This document shows, piece after piece, positions 17,614-29,038 of a stretch of 64,000 nucleotides of DNA. Each line of letters opens with the position of its first letter. The stretch's first letter is position 1. The DNA comes from Nocardioides salarius. Its GTDB lineage: Bacteria; Actinomycetota; Actinomycetes; Propionibacteriales; Nocardioidaceae. A model generated the notes under the pieces. That model was given only the letters and a program-made list of their open reading frames with translations. It searched no databases and had not been told where the DNA came from. The translations under genes were made by a program, and so were the position numbers. The DNA is taken from positions 1,364,001-1,428,000 of the forward strand of contig NZ_JAFBBZ010000001.1 in assembly GCF_016907435.1 (NCBI RefSeq), read 5' to 3'.

Positions 17614-18090
17614 TCAGGCTTTGGGGGTGACCCAGAGCCGGATGACGCCCTCCACCACGACCGTGCCGTCGTCGCGCACCCCGCGCACGCGCACGGCCAG
17701 GTCGGGGTCGTCGGAGGTCCACTGCTCGGGGTCGGTCTCGGCGACGCAGGTGATGTCGCTGGTGGCCTTGGCGGTGTAGGCCACCTCCATCCCCTTGGGG
17801 ATCCAGCGCTTGTCGGCGGGCACGCTCGCCTCGGCCAGCGCTCCCATCACGGCCTCGAGGCCGTTGCACAGCGCGATGGCGTGCACGGTGCCGATGTGGT
17901 TGTGCACCCGGCGGCGCTTGGGCAGCACCAGCTCGGCGTGGTTCGGCTCGATGACGGTGAAGCGCGGGCGGATGGTCGCGAAGTACGGCGCCTTCTGCGC
18001 GAAGGCGACGCTGAAGACGCGCGCGCCGACCGTGGCGCCGACGACGGGCAGGGAGGTGGCGCGCTGCCACAGGGCGAGGACGGGGGTCAT
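17614..18090 (-). CDS. DUF4442 hotdog-fold protein
   Basis: 158 residues. 'AFAQKAPYFATIRPRFTVIE' and 'RRRVHNHIGTVHAIALCNGLEAVMG' match DUF4442, a hotdog-fold family related to acyl-CoA thioesterases; the 'HNHIGT.HAIA' helix is where thioesterases place the catalytic region. Substrate unknown. ATG 18090 sits 7 bases after a -10 (TAATCT) that overlaps a palindromic operator, implying TetR-type control. Confidence 0.78.
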   Translation of the reverse strand: MTPVLALWQRATSLPVVGATVGARVFSVAFAQKAPYFATIRPRFTVIEPNHAELVLPKRRRVHNHIGTVHAIALCNGLEAVMGALAEASVPADKRWIPKGMEVAYTAKATSDITCVAETDPEQWTSDDPDLAVRVRGVRDDGTVVVEGVIRLWVTPKA

Positions 18091-18097
18091 GGGGTTC

Positions 18098-18114
18098 AGA
18101 TTACCGCTCGGTAA
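18098..18114 (-). promoter_or_regulatory. -10 element and TTACCG-CT-CGGTAA operator of the DUF4442 gene
   Basis: On the minus strand TAATCT (18103-18098) lies 7 bases before the ATG. It overlaps the palindrome TTACCGCTCGGTAA (18101-18114), a shape typical of TetR-family operators that control fatty-acid or lipid genes. No TetR gene is in the window. Confidence 0.5.
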
Positions 18115-18129
18115 CTTCGGGTGTGGGCC

Positions 18130-18212
18130 GGGGCTTGTCAGGGAGCTCCTGCGCTTGTCGTGGGTTGCAACGCCTGACAAGCGCAGGAGTCCCCGGCCGG
18201 CCGGGGACTCAT
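18130..18212. repeat. Two-hairpin intergenic element, copy A
   Basis: The first stem is CTCCTGCGCTTGTC (18146-18159) with a perfect complement at 18176-18189. The second is a 24 bp perfect palindrome at 18187-18210 (GAGTCCCCGGCC and its mirror). The element begins GGGCTTGTCAG and closely resembles copy B at 24040-24122. It lies downstream of the CsoR-like gene and upstream of DUF4442. Confidence 0.8.
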
Positions 18213-18229
18213 GCAGGGGCCGGGCGGGG

Positions 18230-18538
18230 TCAGGCCAGGGAGAGGAACCAGCGCTCGAGGCGGTCGAGGTCCTCGGGCTGCAGGGTCTCGCCCTCGGCGA
18301 CCTGGCGGCGCAGGTCGGCGGAGATGATGGCGAAACCGGCCCGGTCCAGCGCCCGGGAGACCGCCTTGAGCTGCACGACCACGTCGGAGACGTCGCGCGA
18401 CTCCTCCAGCATCCGCAGCACCCCGCCGAGCTGGCCCTGGGCCCGCTTGACCCGGTTCTTGACCGCGGTCATGTCGACGGGGGCGACCGCCTCAGCCGGC
18501 TCTGCCGGCTCAGCGGTCAGGCTGGTGGTCGCACTCAT
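18230..18538 (-). CDS. CsoR/FrmR-fold (DUF156) regulator lacking cysteine ligands
   Basis: 102 residues. The helical core 'VKNRVKRAQGQLGGVLRMLE', 'SDVVVQLKAVSRALDRAGFA' and 'IISADLRRQV' is clearly the CsoR/RcnR/FrmR family. However, the usual Cys in 'R.C.DV' is Val here ('RDVSDV'), the His before the last helix is Ala, and the second Cys position is not Cys. No cysteine is present at all. It therefore cannot sense Cu(I), persulfide or formaldehyde in the normal way. Start ATG 18538 is taken; the N-terminal 30 residues are an Ala/Glu/Pro tail. Confidence 0.82.
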   Translation of the reverse strand: MSATTSLTAEPAEPAEAVAPVDMTAVKNRVKRAQGQLGGVLRMLEESRDVSDVVVQLKAVSRALDRAGFAIISADLRRQVAEGETLQPEDLDRLERWFLSLA

Positions 18539-18608
18539 GAGCAGGCCCCTCTGGCTGGTGCACCCCCGGTCGGGGCGTCGTGTGCACAACGCCGCAGGTC
18601 GGGCCGGG

Positions 18609-18995
18609 TTACGCCGGCGCCAGCAGCTCCACGCGGTTGCCGTGGGCGTCGCGCACGTGCGCCCGCTCGTGGCCCTCGAAGGTGTGCCGCTCGGTCAGGT
18701 CGACCTCGAAGCCGAGCCCGGCCAGCCGGTCGGTGAGCGCGTCCAGCGCCGCCACCGAGTCCAGCACCAGCGCGGGGTGCGCCTTGCGCGCCGGGGCGAA
18801 CGGCTCCTCGACGCCCACGTGCACCTCGGCGCCCACCGCACCGGCGGCGTCGTACGAGCGGAACCAGGCGCCGCCGCGGGCCCGCAGCGCCACCGGCTTG
18901 TCGGCCTCGACCATGCCGAGCCCCTCGACCCAGAAGCGACGGGCGGCCTGCTCGCCACCGGGCGGGCAGGAGACCTGCACGTGGTGCAGCCGCAT
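18609..18995 (-). CDS. VOC family (glyoxalase/bleomycin-resistance fold) protein
   Basis: 128 residues. 'MRLHHVQVSCPPG' and 'ARRFWVEGLGMVEADKPVAL', 'ALVLDSVAALDALTDRLAG' and 'HVRDAHGNRVELLAP' form the paired beta-alpha-beta-beta-beta units, with His and Glu as likely metal ligands. It may be a small-molecule dioxygenase or isomerase. Start overlaps the tam stop by one base (TGATG), so it is in the tam transcript. Confidence 0.82.
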   Translation of the reverse strand: MRLHHVQVSCPPGGEQAARRFWVEGLGMVEADKPVALRARGGAWFRSYDAAGAVGAEVHVGVEEPFAPARKAHPALVLDSVAALDALTDRLAGLGFEVDLTERHTFEGHERAHVRDAHGNRVELLAPA

Positions 18996-19837
18996 CACCG
19001 CGCCCCCTCCGACTGGTGGGCCGGCTTGTGGGCGACCACGAAGACGCGCCGGAAGGGCAGCACCACCCCGGCCGGCCCGGCCGGGTAGGCCTCGCGCAGC
19101 CGGCGGCGCAGCTCGTCCTCGAAGCCCGGCCGCAGCTCGTCGGGCAGCGCCTGCAGCGTCGGGCGCGCGCCGGTGGCGCTGACCCAGGTGAAGACCGGGT
19201 CCTCGCCGGTGAGCACGTGCAGGTAGGTGGTCTCCCAGGCGTCGACCTGCGCCCCGAGGCGCGCCAGCGCGTCGAGGTACGTCGCCGGGTCGTGGCTCGA
19301 GGGCACCGCCGCGCCCCGCGTGTGCTCGGCGTACGCCGCCTGCGCGGCCAGCTCGGTGCGCAGCGTGTGGCTGGGCTGGTCGAAGTTGCCCGGCACCTGC
19401 ACCGCCAGCCACCCGCCCGGGCCGACCCGCTCGAGCAGCGCCGGCAGGAGGTCGAGGTGGCCGGGCACCCACTGCAGGGTGGCGTTGGAGACCAGCACGT
19501 CGACCGGCTCTCCCCCGGCCTCGAGCCACTCGCGCAGGTCGGCCCGCTCGAAGTCGACCCCAGCGACCCCGCCGACGTCGCGCCGGGCGGCCTCGACCAT
19601 CTCCCGGCTCGAGTCGAGGCCGACCACCCGGGCCCCGGGCCAGCGGGCGGCCAGCAGCGCGGTGAGGTTGCCGGGGCCGCAGCCCAGGTCGACGACGGTG
19701 CGAGGAGCCTCGGCCCCGACCCGCGCCACCAGCTCGGCGAAGGGGCGGCCGCGCTCGTCGGCGTACGTCAGGTAGCGCTGGGGGTCCCATGCATTTATCT
19801 TGATGTCAAGAGACTTGCTCCGGGTCGTGGCCCGCAC
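18995..19837 (-). CDS. tam: Trans-aconitate 2-methyltransferase
   Basis: 280 residues if GTG 19837 is the start. SAM-binding motif I 'VVDLGCGPGNLTALLA', 'VVGLDSSREMVEAARR', 'VLVSNATLQWVPGH' and the family opening 'WDPQRYLTYADERGRPFAELV' identify Tam, which methylates trans-aconitate to relieve aconitase inhibition. No in-frame ATG precedes 'WDPQRY'; GTG 19837 is the nearest usual start, but it places one operator inside the coding region. A rare AUA/AUC start nearer the conserved block is possible. Confidence 0.85.
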   Translation of the reverse strand: MRATTRSKSLDIKINAWDPQRYLTYADERGRPFAELVARVGAEAPRTVVDLGCGPGNLTALLAARWPGARVVGLDSSREMVEAARRDVGGVAGVDFERADLREWLEAGGEPVDVLVSNATLQWVPGHLDLLPALLERVGPGGWLAVQVPGNFDQPSHTLRTELAAQAAYAEHTRGAAVPSSHDPATYLDALARLGAQVDAWETTYLHVLTGEDPVFTWVSATGARPTLQALPDELRPGFEDELRRRLREAYPAGPAGVVLPFRRVFVVAHKPAHQSEGAR

Positions 19838-19857
19838 CAGGTCTCTTGACGTCGAGA
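19796..19857. promoter_or_regulatory. Two palindromic operators between tam and the MarR gene
   Basis: TATCTTGATGTCAAGAGA (19796-19813; core TCTTGA-TG-TCAAGA) and TCTTGACGTCGAGA (19844-19857, one mismatch) are two copies of one inverted word, one at each gene's start. Divergent tam/MarR control by TamR is documented in Streptomyces; assigning these as the binding sites is inference. Confidence 0.7.
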
Positions 19858-19871
19858 ATCTCGACAGGGGC

Positions 19872-19877
19872 TAGGCT
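19872..19877 (+). promoter_or_regulatory. -10 hexamer TAGGCT of the MarR gene
   Basis: TAGGCT is 6 bases before the ATG at 19884, so a leaderless transcript is expected. TTGACG at 19846-19851 could be a -35 but the 20-base spacer is long, and it also lies in an operator. Confidence 0.5.
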
Positions 19878-19883
19878 GCCCCC

Positions 19884-20369
19884 ATGCGGGACGAGGTCGA
19901 CGAGCTGGTGGAGGCGTGGGCGCGCGAGCGCTCCGACCTCGACCTGGGCCCCGTCGAGGTGTTCAGCCGGATCAGCCGGCTCTCGCGCCACCTCGACCTG
20001 GCCCGCCGGGCGGCGTTCAGCGCCGAGGGCATCGAGTCGTGGGAGTTCGACGTGCTGGCGGCGCTGCGCCGCGCCGGTACGCCGTACGAGCTCTCCCCCG
20101 GCCGGCTGCTGCGCGAGACCCTGGTGACCAGCGGCACGATGACCAACCGCGTCGACCGGCTCGTCGCCCGCGGGCTCGTCGAGCGGCTGCCCGACCCCGC
20201 CGACCGGCGCGGCGTCAAGGTGCGCCTGACCCCCGACGGCAAGAGCGCCGTCGACAGCGCGTTCACCGCCCTGCTCGAGGCCGAGCGCGGCTTCCTCGCC
20301 GACCTCCCCGACGCCGACCGCGAGCGCCTGGGCGACCTGCTGCGCACCCTGCTCACGCCCTTCAGCTGA
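19884..20369 (+). CDS. MarR-family regulator, PecS/UrtR/TamR type
   Basis: 161 residues. The extra N-terminal helix ('DEVDELVEAWARERSDLDL' before 'GPVEVFSRISRLSRHLDLAR') is the hallmark of the PecS/HucR/TamR subgroup, which binds urate-like or citrate/aconitate ligands. The winged helix contains 'LRETLVTSGTMTNRVDRLVA' and 'DPADRRGVKVRLT'. Divergent from tam with shared palindromes, so it is very likely the tam regulator (TamR). Confidence 0.85.
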   Translation: MRDEVDELVEAWARERSDLDLGPVEVFSRISRLSRHLDLARRAAFSAEGIESWEFDVLAALRRAGTPYELSPGRLLRETLVTSGTMTNRVDRLVARGLVERLPDPADRRGVKVRLTPDGKSAVDSAFTALLEAERGFLADLPDADRERLGDLLRTLLTPFS

Positions 20370-20402
20370 CCTCGCCACGGCCACCCAGGCCGACGGCAGG
20401 GC

Positions 20403-22195
<1,793 letters not shown>

Positions 22196-22196
<1 letters not shown>

Positions 22197-23104
22197 CAGA
22201 CGTATTCCACCACGTGCGCGCCGGCGACCGGCGCCGGGACCACCGACGTACGCCGGTGCCCGCGCTCGGCGAGCTCGGCGTCGACCGCCTCGGCCTGGTG
22301 CCGGTCGCCGCACAGCAGCAGCACGCTGGGCCCGGAGCCCGAGAGCAGCGCGGCGTGCGCGCCGGCGGCCAGGGCGTCGTCGAAGGTGGCGCCCAGCTCG
22401 GGTCGCAGCCGCAGGGCGGGCTCCTGGAGGTCGTTGCGCAGCAGGCGGGCCAGCCGCTCGACGTCGCCGTCGAGCAGCGCGTCGTGCAGCGCGGTGGGGA
22501 TCTCGGGGGCCGGTACGTCGCGCCCGGCGTGCAGCTCGTCGAAGGCGCGGTAGACGCCGGGGGTGGCCAGGCCGGCGTCGTTCTCGACCACCACCCACCA
22601 CCACGAGCCGTTGTCGGCGACCGGGGTGACCAGCTCGCCGTGCCCGCTGCCGACCGCGGTGCCGCCGAGCAGCGCGAACGGCACGTCGCTGCCCAGCCCG
22701 GCGGCCAGGCGCAGCAGCTCGTCGTCGGGGGTCTGCAGGTCCCAGAGCCGGTCGAGGGCGACCAGGGTGGCCGCGGCGTCGGCGGAGCCGCCGGCCATCC
22801 CGCCGGCCACCGGGATGCCCTTGCGGATCTCGACCTTGGCGGCCCGGTCGAGTCCGTGGTGGGCGGCCAGGGCGCGCCCGGCGCGCAGCGCGATGTTGTC
22901 GTCGTCGGCGGGCACCTCGGCGAGGTCGATGCGCCCGTCGCCGCGCAGGTGCACCGACCACTCGAGCTGGTCGGAGACGGTGACGTCGTCGTAGAGCCCG
23001 ACGGCCTGGTAGAGGGTGGCGAGGGGGTGGAAGCCGTCCTCGCCCAGGGGCCCGACGCCGAGGTGGAGGTTGATCTTGGCGGGGGCCCGGACGGTGGTGC
23101 TCAT
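22196..23104 (-). CDS. ispE: 4-diphosphocytidyl-2-C-methyl-D-erythritol kinase
   Basis: 302 residues. GHMP kinase of the MEP isoprenoid pathway: N-terminal '[20 protein letters not shown]', glycine-rich ATP loop '[20 protein letters not shown]' and C-terminal '[14 protein letters not shown]'. It phosphorylates the 2-hydroxyl of CDP-methylerythritol, the product of IspD encoded at 53019. Start overlaps the rsmA stop (ATGA). Confidence 0.95.
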
Positions 23105-24012
23105 CCGGCAGCCTCCTGGGGGTCCTGGGGGGTCTGGGGGTCCTGGGGCAGCTGGTCGTCCAGCGCCTCGGCGATGCGCACGTAGTCCTCCACCGTCAGG
23201 GTCTCGCCGCGGGCCAGCGGAGGGACCCCCGCCTGCTCGAGGGCGGCGTCGACCCGCTCGGCCGGGGCCAGCGAGCGCAGCACGCCGCGCAGCGCCTTGC
23301 GGCGCTGGGCGAAGGCGGCGTCGACGACGGCGAAGACCTGCTCGCGGGTCGCGGTCGTGGCCGGCGGCTCGCGGCGGGTCCAGGCCACCAGACCCGAGTC
23401 GACGTTGGGCGCTGGCCAGAAGACGTTGCGCCCGATCGCGCCGGCGCGGCGCACGTCGGCGTACCAGGCGGCCTTGACCGACGGGACGCCGTACACCTTG
23501 GAACCGGGGCGGGCGGCGAGCCGGTCGGCGACCTCGCTCTGCACCATCACCAGGCCCCGCTCGAGGGAGGGCAGCAGGGCGAGGAGGTGCAGCAGCACCG
23601 GCACCGAGACGTTGTAGGGCAGGTTGGCCACCAGCGCGGTCGGCGGCGGGCCGGGCACCTCGGTGATGCGCATGGCGTCGCCCAGCACCACCTCGAAGCG
23701 CTCGGCCTGCGCGGGGGCGTGCTCGGCGATGGTGCGCGGCAGCCGCCCGGCGAGCAGCTCGTCGAGCTCGATGGCCACCACCCGCCCGGCCACCTCGAGC
23801 AGCGCGAGGGTCAGCGAGCCCAGGCCGGGGCCGACCTCGACGACGACGTCGCTGCCGGTCACGCCCGACTCCCGCACGATGCGGCGCACGGTGTTGGGGT
23901 CGATGACGAAGTTCTGGCCGCGCTGCTTGGTGGGGCGCAGGTCGAGCTCGGCGGCGAGCAGACGCACCTCCGCCGACCCGAGGAGTCTCGGGCCGGCGGA
24001 GGTGTCAGTCAT
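23101..24012 (-). CDS. rsmA: 16S rRNA (adenine1518/1519-N6)-dimethyltransferase
   Basis: 303 residues. '[20 protein letters not shown]', SAM motif '[17 protein letters not shown]', '[14 protein letters not shown]' and catalytic '[17 protein letters not shown]' are all present. It dimethylates two adenines near the 3' end of 16S rRNA. The last 20 residues are a low-complexity QDPQ-rich tail. Synteny tatD-rpfB-rsmA-ispE matches mycobacteria. It has its own -10 element at 24024-24019. Confidence 0.95.
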   Translation of the reverse strand: MTDTSAGPRLLGSAEVRLLAAELDLRPTKQRGQNFVIDPNTVRRIVRESGVTGSDVVVEVGPGLGSLTLALLEVAGRVVAIELDELLAGRLPRTIAEHAPAQAERFEVVLGDAMRITEVPGPPPTALVANLPYNVSVPVLLHLLALLPSLERGLVMVQSEVADRLAARPGSKVYGVPSVKAAWYADVRRAGAIGRNVFWPAPNVDSGLVAWTRREPPATTATREQVFAVVDAAFAQRRKALRGVLRSLAPAERVDAALEQAGVPPLARGETLTVEDYVRIAEALDDQLPQDPQTPQDPQEAAG

Positions 24013-24018
24013 GGGGTC

Positions 24019-24024
24019 AGCCTA
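24019..24024 (-). promoter_or_regulatory. -10 hexamer TAGGCT of rsmA
   Basis: TAGGCT on the minus strand, 6 bases before the ATG at 24012: leaderless promoter downstream of rpfB. Confidence 0.5.
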
Positions 24025-24039
24025 GGGGTGGGTGTGCGG

Positions 24040-24122
24040 GGGCTTGTCAGCCGACTCCTGCACTTGTCAGGTGTTGCAACACCCATCCAGTGCAGGAGTC
24101 CCCGGCTGGCCGGGGACTCCTG
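24040..24122. repeat. Two-hairpin intergenic element, copy B
   Basis: ACTCCTGCACT pairs with AGTGCAGGAGT across GGTGTTGCAACACC (itself a perfect 14 bp palindrome, 24070-24083); a second near-palindrome GAGTCCCCGGCTGGCC... spans 24096-24119. Same order of words as copy A at 18130. Both copies lie between two minus-strand genes. Confidence 0.8.
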
Positions 24123-24136
24123 CAGCGGGTCGTGCG

Positions 24137-25604
<1,468 letters not shown>

Positions 25605-26498
25605 TTACCCTCGGCTCGGCGCGCCGGCACCCCAGGTGCCGCCGAACGCGGCCTCAGTGGCGGCGTCGATGCCGGCGCACAGCTCCTCGAGGTCGGCCCC
25701 GCGCACCTCGGCCATGGTGCGCACCGTCAGCGGCACCAGGTAGGAGGCGTTGGTGCGCCCACGGTGGGGGTGCGGGGTCAGGTACGGCGCGTCGGTCTCG
25801 ACCAGCAGCCGGTCACCGGGCACCAGCGCCAGCGCCTCGCGCAGCGGGTCGGCGTTCTTGAAGGTCACGGTGCCCGCGAAGGACAGGTGGGCGCCACGGT
25901 CGAGGCAGCGCCGCGCGAAGTCGGCGTCGCCGGAGAAGCAGTGCATCACCCAGCGCTCGGGGGCGCCCTCCTCGTCGAGGAGGGCCAGGACCTCCTCGTG
26001 GGCGTCGCGGTCGTGGATGACCAGGGTCTTGTCGAGCCGCTTGGCGATGTCGACGTGGCGGCGGAAGGACTCCACCTGCGCGGCCCGGCCCTCCTCGCCG
26101 GTGCGGAAGTGGTCGAGGCCGGTCTCCCCCACCGCGCGCACCCCGGGGTGCGCGCCGGCGAGCTGCTCGATCTCGGCCAGCGCCGCGTCCAGCTGCCCCG
26201 CGGCGGCCAGGCGCGGCGCCTCGTTGGGGTGCAGCGCGACGCCGGCGACCAGGGCGTCGTACGCCGCCGCCGCCTCGACCGCCCAGCGCGCGCCGGGCAG
26301 GTCGCAGCCGATCTGCACGACGCGGGTGACGCCCACCGCGGCGGCCGCGGCCAGGGCGTCCTCCACGGGGAGCGCGGCCTCGTCGCCGCGGCCCATGTCG
26401 AGGTGGCAGTGGTTGTCGACGACGGGGTGCGGCAGCGGCGCCGGCACCGGCGGCAGGTCGTCGCGCGGCGGGGTGGACCCCGGGCCCGGCGCGCTCAC
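25605..26498 (-). CDS. tatD: TatD family metal-dependent deoxyribonuclease
   Basis: 297 residues from GTG 26498, which overlaps the preceding stop. TIM-barrel hydrolase with metal ligands in 'DNHCHLD' (HXH), 'AVGETGLDHF', 'LVIHDRDAHEE', 'MHCFSG' and 'LVETDAPYL'. TatD proteins are 3'-5' exonucleases linked to DNA repair. A Pro-rich N-terminal extension precedes the barrel. Confidence 0.9.
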   Translation of the reverse strand: MSAPGPGSTPPRDDLPPVPAPLPHPVVDNHCHLDMGRGDEAALPVEDALAAAAAVGVTRVVQIGCDLPGARWAVEAAAAYDALVAGVALHPNEAPRLAAAGQLDAALAEIEQLAGAHPGVRAVGETGLDHFRTGEEGRAAQVESFRRHVDIAKRLDKTLVIHDRDAHEEVLALLDEEGAPERWVMHCFSGDADFARRCLDRGAHLSFAGTVTFKNADPLREALALVPGDRLLVETDAPYLTPHPHRGRTNASYLVPLTVRTMAEVRGADLEELCAGIDAATEAAFGGTWGAGAPSRG

Positions 26499-27343
26499 GT
26501 GCCGCTGATCCGCTCGAGGACCGCCTCGGCCGCGGCGTCGGGCGCCTGGCCGGGGATCCAGTGGGTGACGCCGCGCAGCACGACGAGCTCGTAGGGCGCG
26601 TCGACGTAGTGCTCGGTGGCCTCGACGCCGCTGCGGTCGAGGAAGGAGTCGCCGTCGGACCAGACCATCGTGGTCGGCACGGTGACGTGGCGCGGCACCT
26701 GGCGGCGCTCGAGCAGGCCCAGGGCGCGGTACCACATCAGCCCCCCGCGCAGCGCGCCGTGCTCGACGATGCCGGTGCGGAACTGCTCGACCTCGGCGGG
26801 GCTCATCCCGCCGCGGCGCAGGATGCGCGCGGCCAGGGCGGGCCGGGCCAGCACCCGCTCGGCCAGGCCGCGGACCTGGAAGACGCCGACGTACCAGGAG
26901 CGCAGCGGCTGCAGGGAGCCGCGCATGGAGCGGGCGAAGGCGGCGGGGTGGGGCACCGAGAAGGCGGTCAGGGTGCGCAGCAGCTCGGGGCGGGTCTGGG
27001 CCAGCGACCAGGCCACGATCGCGCCCCAGTCGTGCCCGACCAGGTGCACCGGCCCGCCGACCCGCTCGACGAGGGCGGCGACGTCGGCGGTGAGCAGCGC
27101 GAGGCGGTGGTCGCGGCGGCGCGGCGGCCGCGCGCCCGGGGAGTAGCCGCGCTGGTCGGGGGCCAGGGTGCGGAAGCCCTGGGCGTGCAGCCGGGCGGCG
27201 ACCTGGTGCCAGCTCGAGGCGCGCTCGGGGAAGCCGTGCAGCAGCACGACCACGTCGCCGTCGAGGGGGCCCTCGTCGATGACGTCGAAGACCAGGCCGT
27301 CGTGGGTGTAGGAGGAGATCCGCTCCAGCGCGCGCCCGCTCAC
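26495..27343 (-). CDS. Alpha/beta hydrolase, epoxide hydrolase-like
   Basis: 282 residues from GTG 27343 (GTGA overlap with rsmI). 'VVLLHGFPERASSWHQVA' gives the HGFP oxyanion motif, 'GHDWGA' has an Asp nucleophile as in epoxide hydrolases and haloalkane dehalogenases, and 'GVTHWIPGQAP' the catalytic His. The Asp nucleophile favours an epoxide hydrolase over an esterase. Substrate unknown. Confidence 0.82.
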   Translation of the reverse strand: MSGRALERISSYTHDGLVFDVIDEGPLDGDVVVLLHGFPERASSWHQVAARLHAQGFRTLAPDQRGYSPGARPPRRRDHRLALLTADVAALVERVGGPVHLVGHDWGAIVAWSLAQTRPELLRTLTAFSVPHPAAFARSMRGSLQPLRSWYVGVFQVRGLAERVLARPALAARILRRGGMSPAEVEQFRTGIVEHGALRGGLMWYRALGLLERRQVPRHVTVPTTMVWSDGDSFLDRSGVEATEHYVDAPYELVVLRGVTHWIPGQAPDAAAEAVLERISGT

Positions 27344-28191
27344 CGCACGTGCACCAGCTGGTAGACCTCGCGCTTGGGCACCCCGGCGAGCCGGGCCACC
27401 TCCGCGATCGCTTCCTTGCGCGTCATGCCCTGATCCTCGCGCTCGGCGACGGCGGCGACGAGGGCGGGGGGCTCGGTGGAGATCGCGGCGCTGGGGGCGG
27501 CGCCGGTGACCACGATGGTGACCTCGCCGCGCACGCCCTCGGCGGCCCAGGCGACCAGCTCGCCCAGCGGCCCGCGGCGCACCTCCTCGTGGGTCTTGGT
27601 CAGCTCGCGGCACACCGCGGCCACCCGGTCCTCGCCCCACGAGGTCGCCATCGCGGCGAGCGCGGCCTCGGTGCGGTGCGGGGCCTCGAAGAAGACCATC
27701 GTGCGCTCCTCCTCGCGCAGGGAGTCGAGGCGCCGCGAGCGCTCGCCGGCCTTACGCGGCAGGAAGCCCTCGAAGCAGAACCGGTCGACCGGCAGCCCGC
27801 TGACCGCGAGCGCCGTCAGCACCGCGCTGGGCCCGGGCACCGCGGTGACCCGCACCCCGGCCTCGGCGGCCGCCACCACCAGCCGGTAGCCGGGGTCGGA
27901 GACGCTGGGCATCCCGGCGTCGGTCACCAGCACCACCCGCTCGCCGGCCAGCAGCGCCTCGAGCAGCGTGGGCGTGCGGGCCTGCTCGTTGCCCTCGAAG
28001 TAGGAGACCACCCGGCCCCCCAGCTCGATGCCCAGGTCGGTGGTCAGGCGGCGCAGCCGGCGGGTGTCCTCGGCGGCGACCACGTCGGCGCCGGACAGCT
28101 CGGCCGCCAGGCGGGGCGGTGCGTCGCCGGCCTGGCCGATGGGGGTGGCGGCCAGCACCAGCACGCCGTACGGGACGGGATGCTCGCTCAC
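27340..28191 (-). CDS. rsmI: 16S rRNA (cytidine1402-2'-O)-methyltransferase
   Basis: 283 residues. 'LVLAATPIGQAGDAPPRL', 'VVAAEDTRRLRRLTTDLGI', 'LVTDAGMPSVSDPGYRLV', 'VPGPSAVLTALAVSGLP' and 'FEGFLPRK' are the tetrapyrrole methylase-fold signatures of RsmI. It methylates C1402 in the ribosomal P site. The GTG start at 28191 is only one base beyond the 3' end of the tRNA-Thr gene, so the message is probably released by tRNA processing and read without a leader. Confidence 0.93.
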   Translation of the reverse strand: MSEHPVPYGVLVLAATPIGQAGDAPPRLAAELSGADVVAAEDTRRLRRLTTDLGIELGGRVVSYFEGNEQARTPTLLEALLAGERVVLVTDAGMPSVSDPGYRLVVAAAEAGVRVTAVPGPSAVLTALAVSGLPVDRFCFEGFLPRKAGERSRRLDSLREEERTMVFFEAPHRTEAALAAMATSWGEDRVAAVCRELTKTHEEVRRGPLGELVAWAAEGVRGEVTIVVTGAAPSAAISTEPPALVAAVAEREDQGMTRKEAIAEVARLAGVPKREVYQLVHVR

Positions 28192-28192
28192 G

Positions 28193-28265
28193 AGCCGGTG
28201 ACAGGGGTCGAACCTGCGACATCCTCTTTACAAGAGAGGTGCTCTGCCAACTGAGCTACACCGGC
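28193..28265 (-). tRNA. tRNA-Thr (anticodon UGU)
   Basis: Minus strand: acceptor arm GCCGGTG pairs with CACCGGC; D-arm AGCTCAGTTGGCAGAGC; anticodon arm CCTCT-CTTGTAA-AGAGG with anticodon TGT (codon ACA, Thr); T-arm with GGTTCGACCCC. The discriminator base is T. No CCA is encoded. The rsmI start codon follows after one base. Confidence 0.93.
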
Positions 28266-28314
28266 GGGGGCGCCCAGCCTAGCCAGGCCGGGCCGTGCGC
28301 GAGCCGAGCGGGGC

Positions 28315-29028
28315 TCAGCTCATGCCGCCGTCGTGGGCCACGACCGCGCCGGTCATCATCCGCGCGTCGGCGGAGGCCAGGTAGACGACGGTCGAGGCGA
28401 TCTCGTCGGGGGTCGAGGCGCCGCCGGGCAGCATCGCCAGCAGCCGGTCGGACACGCGCGGGTCGAGGTCGGCGGGGTAGGTCTCGGCCACCTTGGCCAC
28501 CAGCGGGGTGTCGACGGTGCCGGGGCACACGGCGTTGACGCGGATGCCGTCGGGCGAGAGCTCGAGGGCCAGCGAGCGGGTGAGCTGGGTCAGCCCGCCC
28601 TTGGCCACGGCGTACGCCGCGGCGTAGGGCTGCGGGACCCGCCCGGCCACCGACGAGACGTTGACGACGCAGCCCCGGCTGGCGCGCAGGTGCGGCAGCG
28701 CGGCCTGGACGAGGAAGAACGGGCCGCGCACGTCGACGGCCTGGACCCGGTCGAAGACCTCCTCGGTGACGGTCTCGAAGCGGCCGAACTGCACGATGCC
28801 GGCGACGTTGGCCAGCACGTCGATGCCGCCGGCCTCGGCGCAGCGGGCGATCGCGGCGTCGACCGCGGCCTTGTCGGCCACGTCGCACTCCACGAAGGTG
28901 ACCCCCTCGGGCACGCTCGTGGCGATGTCGAGGCCGAAGACGGTGTCGCCCAGGGCGCGGAACCTCTCGGCGGTGGCGAACCCGATGCCGGAGGCGGCCC
29001 CGGTGACGACGACGACGCGGCTGCTCAT
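28315..29028 (-). CDS. SDR family oxidoreductase
   Basis: 237 residues. 'VVVVTGAASGIGFATAERF' is the NAD(P)-binding loop, 'NVAGIVQFG' and catalytic 'NVSSVAGRVPQPYAAAYAVAK' (Ser, Tyr, Lys) are complete, and 'CPGTVDTPL' is the standard later motif. It may be a 3-oxoacyl or hydroxysteroid dehydrogenase; the KstR-like operator at 29039 is the only hint of a lipid or steroid role. Start ATG 29028, 11 bases after that operator. Confidence 0.82.
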   Translation of the reverse strand: MSSRVVVVTGAASGIGFATAERFRALGDTVFGLDIATSVPEGVTFVECDVADKAAVDAAIARCAEAGGIDVLANVAGIVQFGRFETVTEEVFDRVQAVDVRGPFFLVQAALPHLRASRGCVVNVSSVAGRVPQPYAAAYAVAKGGLTQLTRSLALELSPDGIRVNAVCPGTVDTPLVAKVAETYPADLDPRVSDRLLAMLPGGASTPDEIASTVVYLASADARMMTGAVVAHDGGMS

Positions 29029-29038
29029 GCCCCGCAAC

